Part shown: positions 30,607 through 42,432 of the stretch, in pieces
Layout: the number at the start of each line of letters is the position of its first letter
How positions within the stretch are numbered: position 1 is the first letter of the stretch
Source of the DNA: Petunia secreta
Lineage: Eukaryota > Streptophyta > Magnoliopsida > Solanales > Solanaceae
Length of the DNA: 64,000 nucleotides
Direction of reading: 5' to 3'
NCBI GenBank assembly: GCA_029990175.1
Contig: JARKIP010000038.1
Location: 21,955,501-22,019,500, forward strand
Notes under the pieces: model-generated
Told to the model about the DNA's origin: nothing
The model's database searches: none
What the model saw: only the letters and a program-made list of their open reading frames with translations
Position numbers and translations under genes: made by a program

Positions 30607-33158
30607 TTATCTGGGGGATTCTAGTGATCCAATTTGAGATTTGCCACAAGGACCCTTTCTTCTAATGAAAGCCCTATAATCATTGAATATCATTGGAGAA
30701 TATAAGGCAGGACAATCTTTTGTCACAAGTTCATCTGCGGGTTTAATGAGTTTGTCACCTCCTGGATTATAGAAAAATGCTAAGGACACTCTCTCTTTGG
30801 TCGAATTGACAATCACTCTGTGCTCGACGCTTTTGTAAATTGCATTACTTAACACCTGCAAGCACATTATTAAAATAAAGTTACGTGCAAATAAAATTAA
30901 ATATGTACGACATTATATACCAAAACTTAAGACAAAGTATGAATGGTTTATAAATTTAGATTTTAGAGTAGTTTTTAAATCATTTTTACCGAACTAAACA
31001 TTTTCGTCATCATCTGATGATCAAACATGAGAATAGACCATATTATGTGAGTACTAATTAAAAATTTGTTGGTGTGGGATGTCGGGTTACATTATGTATG
31101 ATTACTAATTCTGCTAAACTGTATACACTATAGTAAATTTTGTCACACTAAAAAAGTAAATGCACGTAACTTATTATAGCTAGAAGCAATGTTATTATCC
31201 ATTATAATTAACGGTACAATCACGAAATTATCTTTTGTCACATTAAGTAACTAAATTTTACCCACCGTAACCACAAAACTTACTTGTCAATGTGACTTAC
31301 TGATATAAAAGGTAATGTTTGATGACTAATTAATGTTATATTTAGTGGACAATTCAAGTTACTTTAATTTATCGTAACAAAAATAATTTATAACTATAAT
31401 TTTTATAGTTGAAAGTTCAGTTACTTTAATATTATAACTTAATTGTTACGATGCATAAAGTTTAGTTACTAGTTGGGAAATAAACATGTGGACTTCAAGG
31501 CTACTAATTTGCGGAAACAAAAACAAAAAAAAATGAGTGTGTTACCTGAATTTGATCTCCAATATTGACAATGAAGGCATTTGGGATTGGATTAACTGTT
31601 AACCAGTTATTTCCATGCCGGATTTGGAGGCCGGCGATATCGTTGTCGGGGAGGAGAAGGGTGATGCCACCAGGATCCGAGTGGGGAGAGAGCCCAAGTG
31701 TAAGGTCTGGCTGTGGACATTTTGGATAAAAATTAACTCTTAAGCATGCACTAGTTTCACTATCTCCTCCAAAGCTTTGGTGTATGTAATCTTCCTTTAG
31801 TCCAAGGTTTATTGATAAAATTTTAGTTAGCCTTCGACATAGTTTCTCCAATTCTTCACCATATTCCGCCAACAATTCCCTGAGAGATGATAAACAATTA
31901 ACAAAATTTAAAAAACAGAAAAGAAAATTATGTTTGTAGAAATGTATATTTCGGAGAATACCACGTACTAGAAATTGAAAGGCTGTGCATTATCTTCATA
32001 TGATGAAATGCGTATTGCTTATTGTGATGAGTTGCTATAGTAGCTTGCTTGAATAAGTGTGACAGTCGGTCCAAAACTTTTAAATTCTTTATAAAACATC
32101 AAACTCTAATATAATTTGGTTCATAACAGGAGGAAAATGGCCATTGACAAACTAGTTTATACATAACTACGTGTTGTTACGCTCTTAAGAAACTCTTCTA
32201 TAATGAAGAATCAAGTTATCTTATGACGAACAATATGCACTATAATGACTAATGATCAATGCAAGACAAAGCCTATTACATTGAACTAGTTAAATACTCA
32301 TTCGTATGCCCATTTCATTTGGTACAAGCTAGTCACTGGTGAATATTCTTGATGTGGAAAGAATAATATAATACTATTATATAGTATATGGAGAGAGCGC
32401 TTATGTACACTCATAGGGTAAAAAAAAAAATTTACCTTTTGTAGCAGGACTCAATTCTATAAAGTGTTACATGCAGTTATTTTTGACGTAGCATGATAAG
32501 GTAAGAATAAATGTGTAGTACTTAATTTATTACTAGCATGTACAGTACTATATATTTTTTTAGTCATGGGTGGTGTGATCGACCTAATTACTTGCTAGTC
32601 AACCAAAATATTAAAAAGGAGTTTAAAGATAAAAAGAAGTGAATGAAATAAGTTTTTTAACCTGCATGAAATTGGAAGAGAAGGCCATTTGTTCTCGTCC
32701 CTCAACACTTGGGGAAGATAATGAAGGAAGAAATAATCACACCAGTCCAATTTAGCACCTACTTCCATCCCAAGACGGCTACCGTATCCTTCATAAGTAA
32801 GCGGAGAGTTTGCATATTTTTGCTTCTCTTCTAACGGAAGCTGGAAAAACTCGTGCCAAGCAGCGCGAGTATTTTCCATCAGTTCATGGCTAACGCCATG
32901 ATTAACAACTTGAAAGAAACCCCACGTGCGACACGCATGGGATATGAGCTCAAGTGTTTCTTGACGAACAAATTCATTTGAAGAATTAAGGTTGTCCAAA
33001 TCTATTAACGGAATGTTAATGGAAGTTTGCGGATCCATGAAACTATATGGCCTGTCCGAACGTGGCTTCACGAATTGTTGAGGGATTTTTCGGATGCCAC
33101 TTTCGGACAAAGCTTGAACTCGGATAAGTGGCTCAGGCCAGCTTTGTAAGAGACTCAT
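30607..33158 (-). CDS. JOX: jasmonate-induced oxygenase-like 2-oxoglutarate/Fe(II) dioxygenase
   Basis: Three exons: 33158-32662, 31879-31546 and 30855-30607, with GT/AG junctions and phases that close to 1080 bp (359 aa). Start is ATG at 33156-33158 (MSLLQSWPEPLIRVQ) and stop is TAA. The DIOX_N domain is at about 45-155 (GFFQVVNHGV, EGYGSRLG) and the catalytic domain at about 205-310, with iron ligands His232-x-Asp234 (LSPHSDPGG) and His289 (SVEHRVIVN) and the 2-oxoglutarate-binding Arg299-x-Ser301. The WPEP..RVQ start, EGYGSRLG and the C-terminal ESPR match the JOX/JAO clade, which 12-hydroxylates jasmonic acid in the cytosol and lowers jasmonoyl-isoleucine signalling. The related LBO/SRG1-type enzymes are the alternative. 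All catalytic residues are present and the gene looks functional. Confidence 0.88.
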
Positions 33159-33674
33159 ATTTTTCAGTGTGTCACTTCTGACGAAGTAGTGGGAAGATAA
33201 AGAAGTTGAGAGGGTGTTATGTTTATTGAGGATAATATATGGGATGATATTGAGACATATTTATATAAAGAAAAACAAAGATTTCCGGCGCCGTGATGTA
33301 CTTGTCTTGCTCAAGATTTGTGATCAGTCGGTCCCTCACATATAATGCTTATGGCTATCGAATATTAATGCATGCTAGCTACCTGTATAAGATTGTGGGT
33401 GTTAATATGACAAGATGAACTCAACTACAATGCTATATATAGTCATACTCGCCGAGCTTCATTTTATGTAAGTAAAATGCACACTAGATAAATACTTAAA
33501 ATTACCACAAACAGCTATAAGATAGTTATTTTAATATATTTGTGACTAGATAGATGCGTCTATTTGGGATAAGTGTGTCGTGAACAAAAATACTTCAAAA
33601 TGCGCATCAAAAATTCGTTAGAGTATGACTTTTCAGAATAAAAATTCCACCTTAGCACAGTTTGCAATTTATAC
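33159..33674 (-). promoter_or_regulatory. upstream region of the oxygenase gene
   Basis: About 515 bp separate the start codon from the copia insertion at 33675. On the minus strand CTTTATATAAATAT (33257-33270) is a good TATA box about 100 bp before the ATG. I saw no CACGTG G-box of the kind bound by MYC2 in this short stretch. The copia insertion truncates the promoter at about 0.5 kb or displaces more distal elements. Confidence 0.55.
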
Positions 33675-33920
33675 TATTGGACAGTTAGATATAGGAGTCA
33701 GGGTATAAATAGCTAAGGGGTAGAAGTGTAGTTGTACAGTTAGTAAGGTGTTTATTGTAATTAGTAAAAGTGCAGTTAGTTAGGTCGGTAGTTAGACTAT
33801 ATATGTACTTATCTGTACACAGTTGACAGTTAATCCAATCAAAATATTTTTCAATCTCTTTCTCTCTCTAAAACTAACTTTCTCTCTCTATGGATCTTAC
33901 CTCAAACACTAATTTTGACA
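33675..33920 (+). repeat. 5' LTR of the copia element
   Basis: 246 bp. CTATATATGTAC near 33796-33807 could be the TATA region. A CTCTTTCTCTCTCT tract lies close to the 3' end. The outer edge is fixed by the TATAC target site. Confidence 0.9.
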
Positions 33921-33932
33921 TGGTATCAGAGC
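33921..33932 (+). other. primer-binding site (initiator Met tRNA)
   Basis: TGGTATCAGAGC directly follows the LTR, matching the initiator tRNA-Met 3' end. Confidence 0.92.
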
Positions 33933-34071
33933 GAGTATGATCTGAAATTCACGATCCCCAGCTGAATTTGCAAGACCTCATTCATTCGAGATAAGTTTTT
34001 TGAAGTTACTTACAGTTTTTTTGAAGAAATTACTCATAATTTTACTGCATTATTGAATCTTTATAGTAGAA

Positions 34072-35357
34072 ATGGCACCTGTAAATGAACAACCACAAGT
34101 TGCTCTTACAATACATGAAGTTAACCCAAAAACTGATCACAATCATGTATTATTCATTCATTCATCAGATACACCAGATCTGTACTTGTTCCCATTCAAT
34201 TAGTGGGTACTGAAAATTATGCAATATGGAGTCGATCAATGAGAATCGCGATATTAGCTAAGAACAAATTAGGGTTCATAGATGGATCTTGTCAAAAAAA
34301 GTCGTACACTGGGCAGCTATTGCACCAGTGGGAGAGGTGCAATGCTAATGTACTATCGTGGATCATGTATTCTGTGGCTAAAGATCTGCGAACTGGAATT
34401 TTGTATCCATCTAATGCACACACAGTGTGGGAGGATCTGAAAAGGAGATTTGATAAGGTTAATGGTACTAGGACCTATCATTTACACAAAGAGATTGCAT
34501 TATTAACCCAGGGAAATGAATCAGTTTCAAATAACTTCACTAGGCTTAGAGATTTGTGGGATGAGTACTATGCATTAGTACCATCACCTAGATGTGAGTG
34601 CCCAAAGTCAAAAGAGTATCTAGTTTATATGAATAGAAAACAATTGTACCAGTTCCTAATGGGATTGAATGAGCATTATGCCCAAATTATGAGTCAAATA
34701 CTACTCATGAACTCTTTACCTACTGTTGATGAAGCATATAGTATGCTAATTGAGGATGAGAGCAAAAAAAAAAATCTACTAGTACATGCAGATGTTGTAG
34801 AACCAACTGCCCTAGCTGCAACTAAAGGTCAAAGAGGAGGAGGTAGAAATGCTGGTAGAGGAGGTCAAGGCCACCATAACTCAGATGGAAGAAGTCAGAG
34901 CTATAAAAGTCAAGGCTATCAGGGGTCAGGATATAGACAGAACTCTAGAGCAAGAAGGCAGAATTTATATTGTGACTATTGTGACCTTAACAACCACATA
35001 AGGGAGACCTGCTGGAAGCTAAATAGATATCCAAATGAGAATAAGCCACCTAAACAGCAGCAGAACTATGGAAACAAAGGAAATCATGGGGGAAATAGAG
35101 GTATTCTGAGTTCAAGCTCAATCAATGGTGTTTCTATCCATGAGGATGATTCAGATGGAGCCAGTTTTGAATACAACAACAACAACCGGTCAGGAACTCC
35201 TTCCATAAGAGTAGGACAGGCAGCCAATGGCCCATACTTTACAGATGATCAGTATAAACAGATCCTGAACATGCTGAGCAAAGGCAAGGAACTAGAAACA
35301 CAGGCTCATATGGCAGGTAAAATAGTTTCTCTGTTTGCTGATACAACCTGTGATTAG
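34072..35357 (+). pseudogene. copia gag with zinc knuckle, frameshifted
   Basis: ATG at 34072 gives MAPVNEQPQVALTIHEV. A one-base shift near 34175-34185 moves the frame to the gag block ENYAIWSRSM, KNKLGFIDGS, QWERCNANVLSW and WDEYYALVPSP. A glycine/arginine/glutamine-rich linker leads to a zinc knuckle reading YCDYCDLNNHIRETCW, an unusual CCHC spacing with N-N-H. Stop TAG at 35355-35357 is in frame with the protease that follows. Confidence 0.88.
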
Positions 35358-36842
35358 TGGATCATAGATTTAGGAGCCTCATACCCTATCTCATCAAGTA
35401 CATATATACTTAGAAATGTGAGGGAGATAGACAGTTGGAGAAAAGAGAGAGTTCAGTTGCCAAATGGAGCACATACAAATATCACTGAATTCTGCATATT
35501 TCAGGACATCTCTAGTGGCAGGGTGAAGGGGATTGGTAAGGAGAGCAATGGTTTGTATATGATGACATGAATGAAGATGAATAAAGTGATGACAGGAGCA
35601 GCATCAAAAGATGTGGAGAACCTGTGGCATCAAAGGATGGGACATGCATCCATCCCAGCAATGAATCACATTTCTTTTTTGAAAAATAAAGTGGATATTT
35701 TAGTTCAGCATAACTGTACAATTTGTCCTCTAGCTAAGAAACATAGGCTGATGTTTCCTAATAGTGAGTCTAAGAGTAATGGCTTGTTTCAAATTGTACA
35801 CATGGATGTATGGGGACCGTACAAAACAACAACATATGATAAGAAATACTACTTTCTGACAGTTGTAGATGATTTCTCCAGAGCTACTTGGGTTTATCTG
35901 ATGCAATTCAAAAGTGAAACCATATTCTTCTTGAAAGATTTTTTAGCTTATGTGCAGAATCAGTTCAATAGTACAATTAAAATAATAAGGACTGATAATG
36001 GGACAGATTTTTTTAATTCACAATGGAATGAACTTCTTAAACTCAATGGGATAGTACACTAGAGTTTGTGTGCCTACACACCCCCAACAAAATGGGGTGG
36101 TAGAGAGAAAGCACAGGCAAATTTTGAACATTGCAAGAGCTTTAAAGTTTCAGGAAAAAATTCCTGATAAATACTGGAGGGAATGTGTTCAAACTGCAGT
36201 GTATACAATCAATAGAACCCCTAGTAGGATTCTTGGAGGTAAGAGTCCTTATGAGTTGCTGTATGAGAAGCCACCAAGTTTGGACCATATGAGAGTGTTT
36301 AGGTGCTTGTGTTATGCAACAAATCTGGTGAAGGGGACAAGTTTAGTCCTAGAGCAAGGAAAGCAGTTCTGATGGGGTACTCAACAACACAGAAGGGTTA
36401 CAGATTGCTGGATTTAGACACTAACTGTTTTTTTGTATGCAGAGATGCATTATTCAGGGAAAATATATTTCCTTTTGACAAAGGCCTTAAAGAGACTGAT
36501 GCAGAATCAAGAGAGTCAGAATATCTCTTTGAAAGCACATCTGAATTAGTTGTTGAGGCAGATGATCACATAAGCAAGATCAGACCCCACAATTCTATTG
36601 AAACAAGGGCAACATTGCTACAGACTGCAGAAGAAGGAACACCTGAACCAGTTGATGTGTCAGTAGAATCAGTAGCACATGCACCTGCATCTGCTCCTAA
36701 GCAAGAAGATGTGTCTGCTCTTCAGCAAGAAGATGTCCAAACTACATAAAAGAAGTCTGAAAGGGTTAGGAAGACACCTGCTTGGTTAAAATATTTCATC
36801 ACTCCAGCTGCAAGTAAGGCAAGCAATTGTGCATACCCATTA
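35358..36842 (+). pseudogene. copia protease and integrase, multiply broken
   Basis: The protease motif reads WIIDLGASYP, with leucine in place of the serine/threonine of D-S/T-G, so it is probably dead. The GAG-pre-integrase block follows (LWHQRMGHASI), then the integrase with CTICPLAKKHR, HMDVWGPYKT (Asp), IIRTDNGTDF (Asp), a stop and frame shift near 36060, and THPQQNGVVERKHR (Glu). A further shift near 36310-36330 leads to RARKAVLMGYSTTQKGY and an acidic linker. Confidence 0.88.
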
Positions 36843-37658
36843 AGTGATCACTTATCCGATGCAAACATGTCACAGATGTACAAAGAATACATCACAACCT
36901 TCTCAGGTGAGAGAACCACATACTTTCAAGAAAGCAGTAAGAGACAAAAGGTGGATTGAGGCAATGCAACAGGAAGTTAATGCTCTTGAGGAGAACAAAA
37001 GATGGAAGATAGTAGATTTACCAAGAGGGAAGAAAGCCATAGGATCAAAATGGGTCTACAAAATAAAGTACAAGTCAAATGGAGAGGTGGATAGGTTCAA
37101 GGCAAGGCTAGTGGCTAAGGGGTACAATCAAAAGGAAGGTCTAGATTACCATGAAAGTTTTTCACCAGTAGCAAAAATGGTAACAGTCAGGTCAGTGATA
37201 GCCTTAGCAGCATCTTTGAATTGGGAGTTATGTCAAATGGATGTGTTTAATGCATTCTTGCAAGGGATCTATATGAAGAAGTTTACATGGAATAGCCTTA
37301 GGGATTTCACAAATAGGGGGAGAGAAAGATATGCAGGTTACTCAAGTCCTTATATGGACTCAAGCAAGCCTCCAGGCAGTAGAACATCAAGCTCACAGAT
37401 GCCTTGATGACAACAGGGTTCATACAGAGAATCTATAAAGATTCCCTATTTACAAAAAGAACAAGAGAACACATTGTTATCATTTTAATCTATGTGGATG
37501 ACCTACTCATTACAGGCAGCTCAAAGGAGATGATCAGAAGCAAAGGCAGTGCTGAATAGAGAGTTTAAGATGAAAGACCTGTGAGAATTAAGGTACTTTA
37601 TAGGTATTGAAGTGCTTAGGTCTAAGGATGGAATTCTGCTCAACCAGAGGAAATATGC
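36843..37658 (+). pseudogene. copia reverse transcriptase, 5' part, broken by hAT insertion
   Basis: It contains WIEAMQQEVNALEENKRW, GSKWVYKIKYKSNGEV, LDYHESFSPVAKMVTVR and QMDVFNAFLQG, then a frame shift near 37270, YGLKQAS, and the catalytic YVDDLLITGSS at about 37490-37525. The sequence runs to the hAT target site at 37659. Confidence 0.88.
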
Positions 37659-37666
37659 ACTGGAGA

Positions 37667-39566
37667 TATGGGTGTCAAACGGGTAGGGGTCTACCCGTCA
37701 AAATCCGGACCCGGACTCATTAAAATCCGACCCCATCCGGACCCGCAAAAACCCGGACCCGAACCCGTAGACCCCCTAAAATACCCCTACCCGAACGGGT
37801 TTTTTTTTTTTCTTAAGAAATACCCGTATCCGTTAAGACCCGTCAAAATTATGGGATATTAATGGATATACCCGTACCCAAACCCGTTAAAATAAACTGA
37901 GTAATAAAACTTGTACGTGGAGAGAAATGTATACACAAGTTTTCCACTCATGGTTTAATTTGTTTTGTGTCCATATTGTTAATAGTAAAATATGTTCAAG
38001 AGAAACAAATTATTTATTTAATTAAAAAAATACTTTATATTCCATAATAAATCAACACTTTGAAGTTTGAATATATATTACTCTAATATGGTATAGAACT
38101 TCAACTATTAATTTCGATATATACCTCAGAAAATAAGCTACTTGGAGTCGGACAAAGTAATTATGGGATCGTATTTATTAGAAAATATAATTATTTAATT
38201 CACTACATAAAATATTTTGAATTACATGTCGTCGCATACAACTAATTGCTTTCTAACAGAAAGCATAATTCCTTGGAAGGTGGCCTTTGACAGTTTGACC
38301 TCTCTAGACATCTAAAGATTTCTGGTTGTGTGTAGTTTAAAGTTATTTAAAAAATTTCCTCTAAGTGGTTATTATGTTTTACTACTATAGTATAATTTGA
38401 GTACGTTTGGATCTAACTAATGTGAGTTGCAATAATCACAGAATTAAGATTTGATAAGGGAAATCAGAATCATACCGTTGCAAATCTTGTATATACTTAT
38501 TTAGAAATTGGAGAAGAAGAATATCCATCTATGTTAACTTGTATGTCAACTTTGGATGATAATTTGGCTCACTTATATTCATATTATCAAAATCAACTTG
38601 ATGCTACAAAAGTATCTGATCCAGTTGCTCCTTCTAGTTCTTATGCTGCTAATAATTTAACTTACGTTGATTTAGATATTGATTTTCCAGAACTTGATGT
38701 TTGGGCTGGAGTTCCTGCCAACGATACAAGTAGCAGATGCATTGATGAGCTTAATTTTTATTTGAGCAAGCCGCTGGAGACTCGCACTAAGGACTTTAGC
38801 CCGTTGAAATGGTGGAAGGAGAATGAAAAGCAATATCCGATTCTTGCAGCAATGACCCGAGATGTTTTAGTTGTACCAGTTTCAACAGTTGCATCAGAAA
38901 GTGCATTTAGCCAAGGAAGACAAATGATAGGTGATACCCGCCACTCTTTGGGTAATAATGCTTTGGACGTTCTAGTTTGTTTACGAGACTGGATTAGATC
39001 GGAGCGAAGAAATCAAGGAATTGAAGACTCACTAGAACAAGATGATAACCTTGAAGAAATTTTGTTAAGTGATCAAGCACCATCAATGGAACCTACACCG
39101 GAGCATGATGGAAATGACATGGAAGAAATTACACAAAGAATTAGGCATATTTAAATTTGTAATTTGAATTTTCATTATAGTTTTGATGTTGCACTTTTTA
39201 AATTTGGAAGTTTAATATTTAAGACTTTAATAGTTCAAGTATCTTAAATAAAGTAACTCTTTGAGTTTTTCCTATTGATCTTTTTTTAATTTGTTTTAAG
39301 TATTTAAAATAATATTATTAAAAAATAAAATTATAACCCGTAGCCAAACCCGATTTGTTAAGACCCGACCCGTACCCCTACCCGCTAAAACCCGACCCGT
39401 ACCCCTACCCGCTAAGACCCGAACCCGCACGGGTTTTTTTTTCTAGCCGAAATCCGTATCCGTTAAAAACCCGTAATTTAAACTCGTACCCGACCCGTAC
39501 CCGGAACCTGTGGGGTTACAATTTTACAACCCGAACCCGGACCCGTATACCCGTTTGACACCCATA
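37667..39566 (+). mobile_element. hAT-family DNA transposon, internally deleted
   Basis: A 1900-bp insertion with inverted ends TATGGGTGTCAAACGGGTA and a perfect 8-bp duplication ACTGGAGA (37659-37666, 39567-39574), the hAT hallmark. Both subterminal regions (about 37690-37885 and 39335-39555) are packed with ACCCG/CGGGT motifs, the expected transposase-binding arrays. Only the 3' part of a transposase remains. Confidence 0.95.
38531..39154 (+). pseudogene. hAT transposase C-terminal dimerisation domain
   Basis: This frame of 207 codons contains a linker (TYVDLDIDFPELDVW) and the hAT dimerisation motif: LNFYLSKPLE, PLKWWKENEKQYPILAAM, RDVLVVPVSTVASESAFS and LVCLRDWIR. The BED zinc finger and catalytic RNase H-like domain are absent, so it cannot transpose itself. 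It could be mobilised by a related hAT. The frame itself is clean to its TAA. Confidence 0.93.
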
Positions 39567-39574
39567 ACTGGAGA

Positions 39575-40380
39575 TGATATCTGATCTTGGTCTTACTGGA
39601 GCATGACCTGCTTGCACACCTATTGAGATAAATCAAAAGCTTACAACTGTTGAATATGACAAATTCCTTGGGGATACAAATGATCCACCACTTCAGGATG
39701 TAACAGGCTATCAAAGATTGGTTGGAAAACCTCTATATTTGACCATCAAGGCCTGATATCAGTTATACAATGGAGACACTAAGTCAATTTCTGCAAGCAC
39801 CAAAAAGGTCTCACATGGATGCTGCAATTAGGGTAGTGAGATATATTAAGGCTTCACCTGGAATGGGAGTTTTTCTGAAAAGACATTAGAGGTTCAAGTT
39901 TGTTAGATACTGTGACTCAGACTGGGCTGCTTGTCTAATCACAAGAAGGTCTGTAAGTAGTTATGTGGTTAAACTTGGAGATTCCTTGGTGTCCTGGAAA
40001 TCAAAAAACAGCCCACAGTTTCGAGAAGCAGTGGTGAAGCTGAGTATAGGCGCATGGCATCAACCTCAGCTGAAATAACCTGGCTGATTGGTTTGTTCAC
40101 TAATCTAGGAGTCAGACTTGAAAGGCAAGCAGTGTTATATTATGAAATCAAAGTTGCACTATAAATTGCAGTCAATCCATTTTTCATGAAAGAACAAAAC
40201 ACATTGAGATCGATTGCCATTTTGTGAGGAAAAAAATAAAAGAAGGTAGCTTAGTGACAAGTTATGAGAACTCAGGAGATCAGCAGGCAGACTTGTTCAC
40301 TAAAGGTCTCAGCTCAGCACAACACAACTATTTGCTTGGCAAGCTAGGAGTGTTCAATGTCCTTCACCCTCCAGCTTGAG
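39575..40380 (+). pseudogene. copia RNase H end, decayed
   Basis: Downstream of the hAT target duplication the RT/RNase H region resumes with many stops. Clear motifs remain at the end: RTKHIEIDCHFVRKKI, QQADLFTKGLS and YLLGKLGVFNVLHPPA followed by TGA at 40378-40380. Confidence 0.85.
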
Positions 40381-40386
40381 GGGGAG
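40378..40386 (+). other. polypurine tract
   Basis: TGAGGGGGAG stands directly before the 3' LTR, the normal plus-strand priming site of copia elements. It overlaps the stop codon of pol. Confidence 0.8.
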
Positions 40387-40632
40387 TATTGGACAGTTAG
40401 ATATAGGAGTCATGGTGTAAATAGCTAGGGGTAGAAGTGTAGTTGTACAGATTAATAAGGTGTTTATTGTAATTAGTAAAAGTGCAGTTAGTTAGGTCGG
40501 TAGTTAGGCTATATATGTGCTTATCTGTACACAGTTGGCAGTTAATCCAAGCCAGATATTTTCCAATCTCTTTCTCTCTCTAAAACTAACTTTCTCTCTC
40601 TATGGATCTTAGCTCAAACACTGATTTTGACA
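40387..40632 (+). repeat. 3' LTR of the copia element
   Basis: 246 bp, almost identical to 33675-33920 with only a handful of differences by eye. It is followed by the TATAC target duplication. Confidence 0.92.
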
Positions 40633-40637
40633 TATAC

Positions 40638-40985
40638 TCCTAATCTAAAGATATTTCTATACCATATGATCATCAGTTGGTCCTATTTCTTATCACCCCC
40701 AGAGGCAACTACTAAAACCAAAAGAAAATTGCGTGAGATAAAAATATGCATAAGTTGTAAACGGGGCCAAGCTTAGTGTAGCGCGTGAACTGCTTGCATT
40801 AACTTAATTTCGTCCAAGTAGTTCTATACGTAAACTATTTTAGATCAAGGATAATATCAACAAATGTATTTTAAGTATGAAATTTGCAAGACGTGAATAG
40901 TTCAAGAGATTTTTCTGTTTCTAACATTTGAGAAAATGTTATAGGAGTATAACTATTGTTTTGATTAATATATGAATGACAATGG
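40638..40985. other. no gene seen
   Basis: Short AT-rich spacer between the copia target site and the LINE fragment, without recognisable features. Confidence 0.6.
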
Positions 40986-41815
40986 GGAGTTGGGGCAGGT
41001 TAAATTAAGTGGAGGCTCGCTTTCGGTGTCCTATGCAATAAGAAAGTGTCACCTAGGCTTAAAGGTAAGTTCTACAAAGTAGTCGTTAGACCTACTTTAT
41101 TGTAAGAATCAGAGTTTTGGCCAGTAAAAGCAGCTCGCATTAAGAAGATGAAAGCAGCGGAGATGAGAATGCTTAGATGGAAGTATGGGCATACTAGGAT
41201 GGATAAGATCAGGAACGATGTCATACACGACAAGGAGAGTAGCTGCAGTGGTGGACAAGATGCGAGAAGCGAGGCTGAGATGGTTATGTGATGAGGAGGA
41301 GTGCAGATGCTTCGGTTAAAACGTGCGAGGGGTTGGTAGTGCTGAGTTTATTGAGAAGTAGAGGTAGACCAAGAAAGAATTGGGGCGAGGTGATTAGACA
41401 GGATATGGCTCACCTCCAGATTACTGAGGACATGACCCTAGGTAGGAAAGCATGGAGGTCGAGGATTATGGTTGAAGGGTAGATAGTAGTCGAGCGGCTT
41501 TTTTTTATTTTTTTATATTCATATTGGTAGTAGTATTATTTCTATATATTCTACTTCGAGCTTATTTTTCATTTTTATTTGCTATTGGTGTTCTATTTAT
41601 CTTTAATTGCTCGAGTTTTTCTGTCTGTATTTTACTTATTTTGGTATTTGTCATCTTGCTACTCTTATACATGTTTTCTAAGTATTTTTATTTAGCCGAA
41701 GGTCTACGAAAAACGGACTCTCCACCTTGGTAAGAGTTAGACCTACGCACCTTTCACCATTTTCGGATCCCACTTTGATGAGACACCACTGGATATGTCG
41801 TTGTTCTAATGGGGA
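40986..41815 (+). mobile_element. RTE-type LINE, 3' end fragment
   Basis: Across several frames the C-terminal part of an RTE reverse transcriptase can be read: LKGKFYKVVVRPTLL, FWPVKAARIKKMKAAEMRML, RGRPRKNWGEVIRQDMAHL and TLGRKAWRSRI, ending EG and stop at about 41480. The 3' UTR follows, with GCCGAAGGTCTACG, CTCTCCACCTTGGTAAG and GACCTACGCACC, ending near ATGTCGTTGTTC. This tail is shared by RTE LINEs and derived SINEs in Solanaceae. 5'-truncated and frameshifted. Confidence 0.85.
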
Positions 41816-42432
41816 GTTGTCATCACTAAAAGACGGGACATATTGACACACAAAATTACTTCTGTTCTCATTCAATTGTTGGCCGACATGGACAGAATCC
41901 AGTTTTGGATAATCTCCAAATTATATTATATCGTCTATGATTGCAACTATGATTATATCCCATAGATCATAGTTGTTGATTGCATATAGCTCGACATAAA
42001 ATGGTCAGATGCAGATTTCAATTTAATATACTCCCCCTGTTTCATTTTTATGCATGAAGGAATGGGAATTGACTTGGCACTTGAGAAAAAAGTAAGTTTT
42101 TAAAATTTGTGGTATATAAAATAGAAAATTGTGTGGTGGAAATCGGTTCCTACCGACTGATCTTTAGAAAAGCTTTTAAAAAAATTGATTTGAAAAATGA
42201 AAGAATAAAAGGTAAAATAAAAGTGTGAAAGAAAAGAAAGGCATTACAACAACTATTACTAATATAATCCCACAAGTTAGGTTGAGAAAGATGAAATATA
42301 TGCAGACTTTACTCCTACCTTGATAAAGGCAGTGATATTATTTTCGAAAAAAACTAAATCTAACCACGGTAAATGAAACATTAGTAGTAATAACGACGAA
42401 CGTTAATATGACAAAACTCACTCAACTATCTT
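41816..42432. other. spacer between two LINE fragments
   Basis: No coding. ACTCCCCCTGTTTCA at about 42032-42046 resembles a Stowaway/Mariner MITE end, but no matching opposite end was found. Confidence 0.5.

Larger units (their letters stand above)
33675..40632 (+). mobile_element. Ty1/copia retrotransposon, decayed, with a nested hAT element
   Basis: The LTRs are 246 bp (33675-33920 and 40387-40632), flanked by perfect TATAC duplications (33670-33674, 40633-40637). Both LTRs start TATTGGAC rather than TGTTGG, and end GACA. Order: primer site, gag, protease, integrase, RT, RNase H, purine tract. Removing the 1.9-kb hAT insertion leaves about 5.05 kb, normal for copia. Many frameshifts and stops make it inactive. 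Confidence 0.93.

Noticed and set aside
42032..42046. Stowaway/Mariner MITE start
   Set aside because: A single end-like motif without a matching inverted end or TA target pair.
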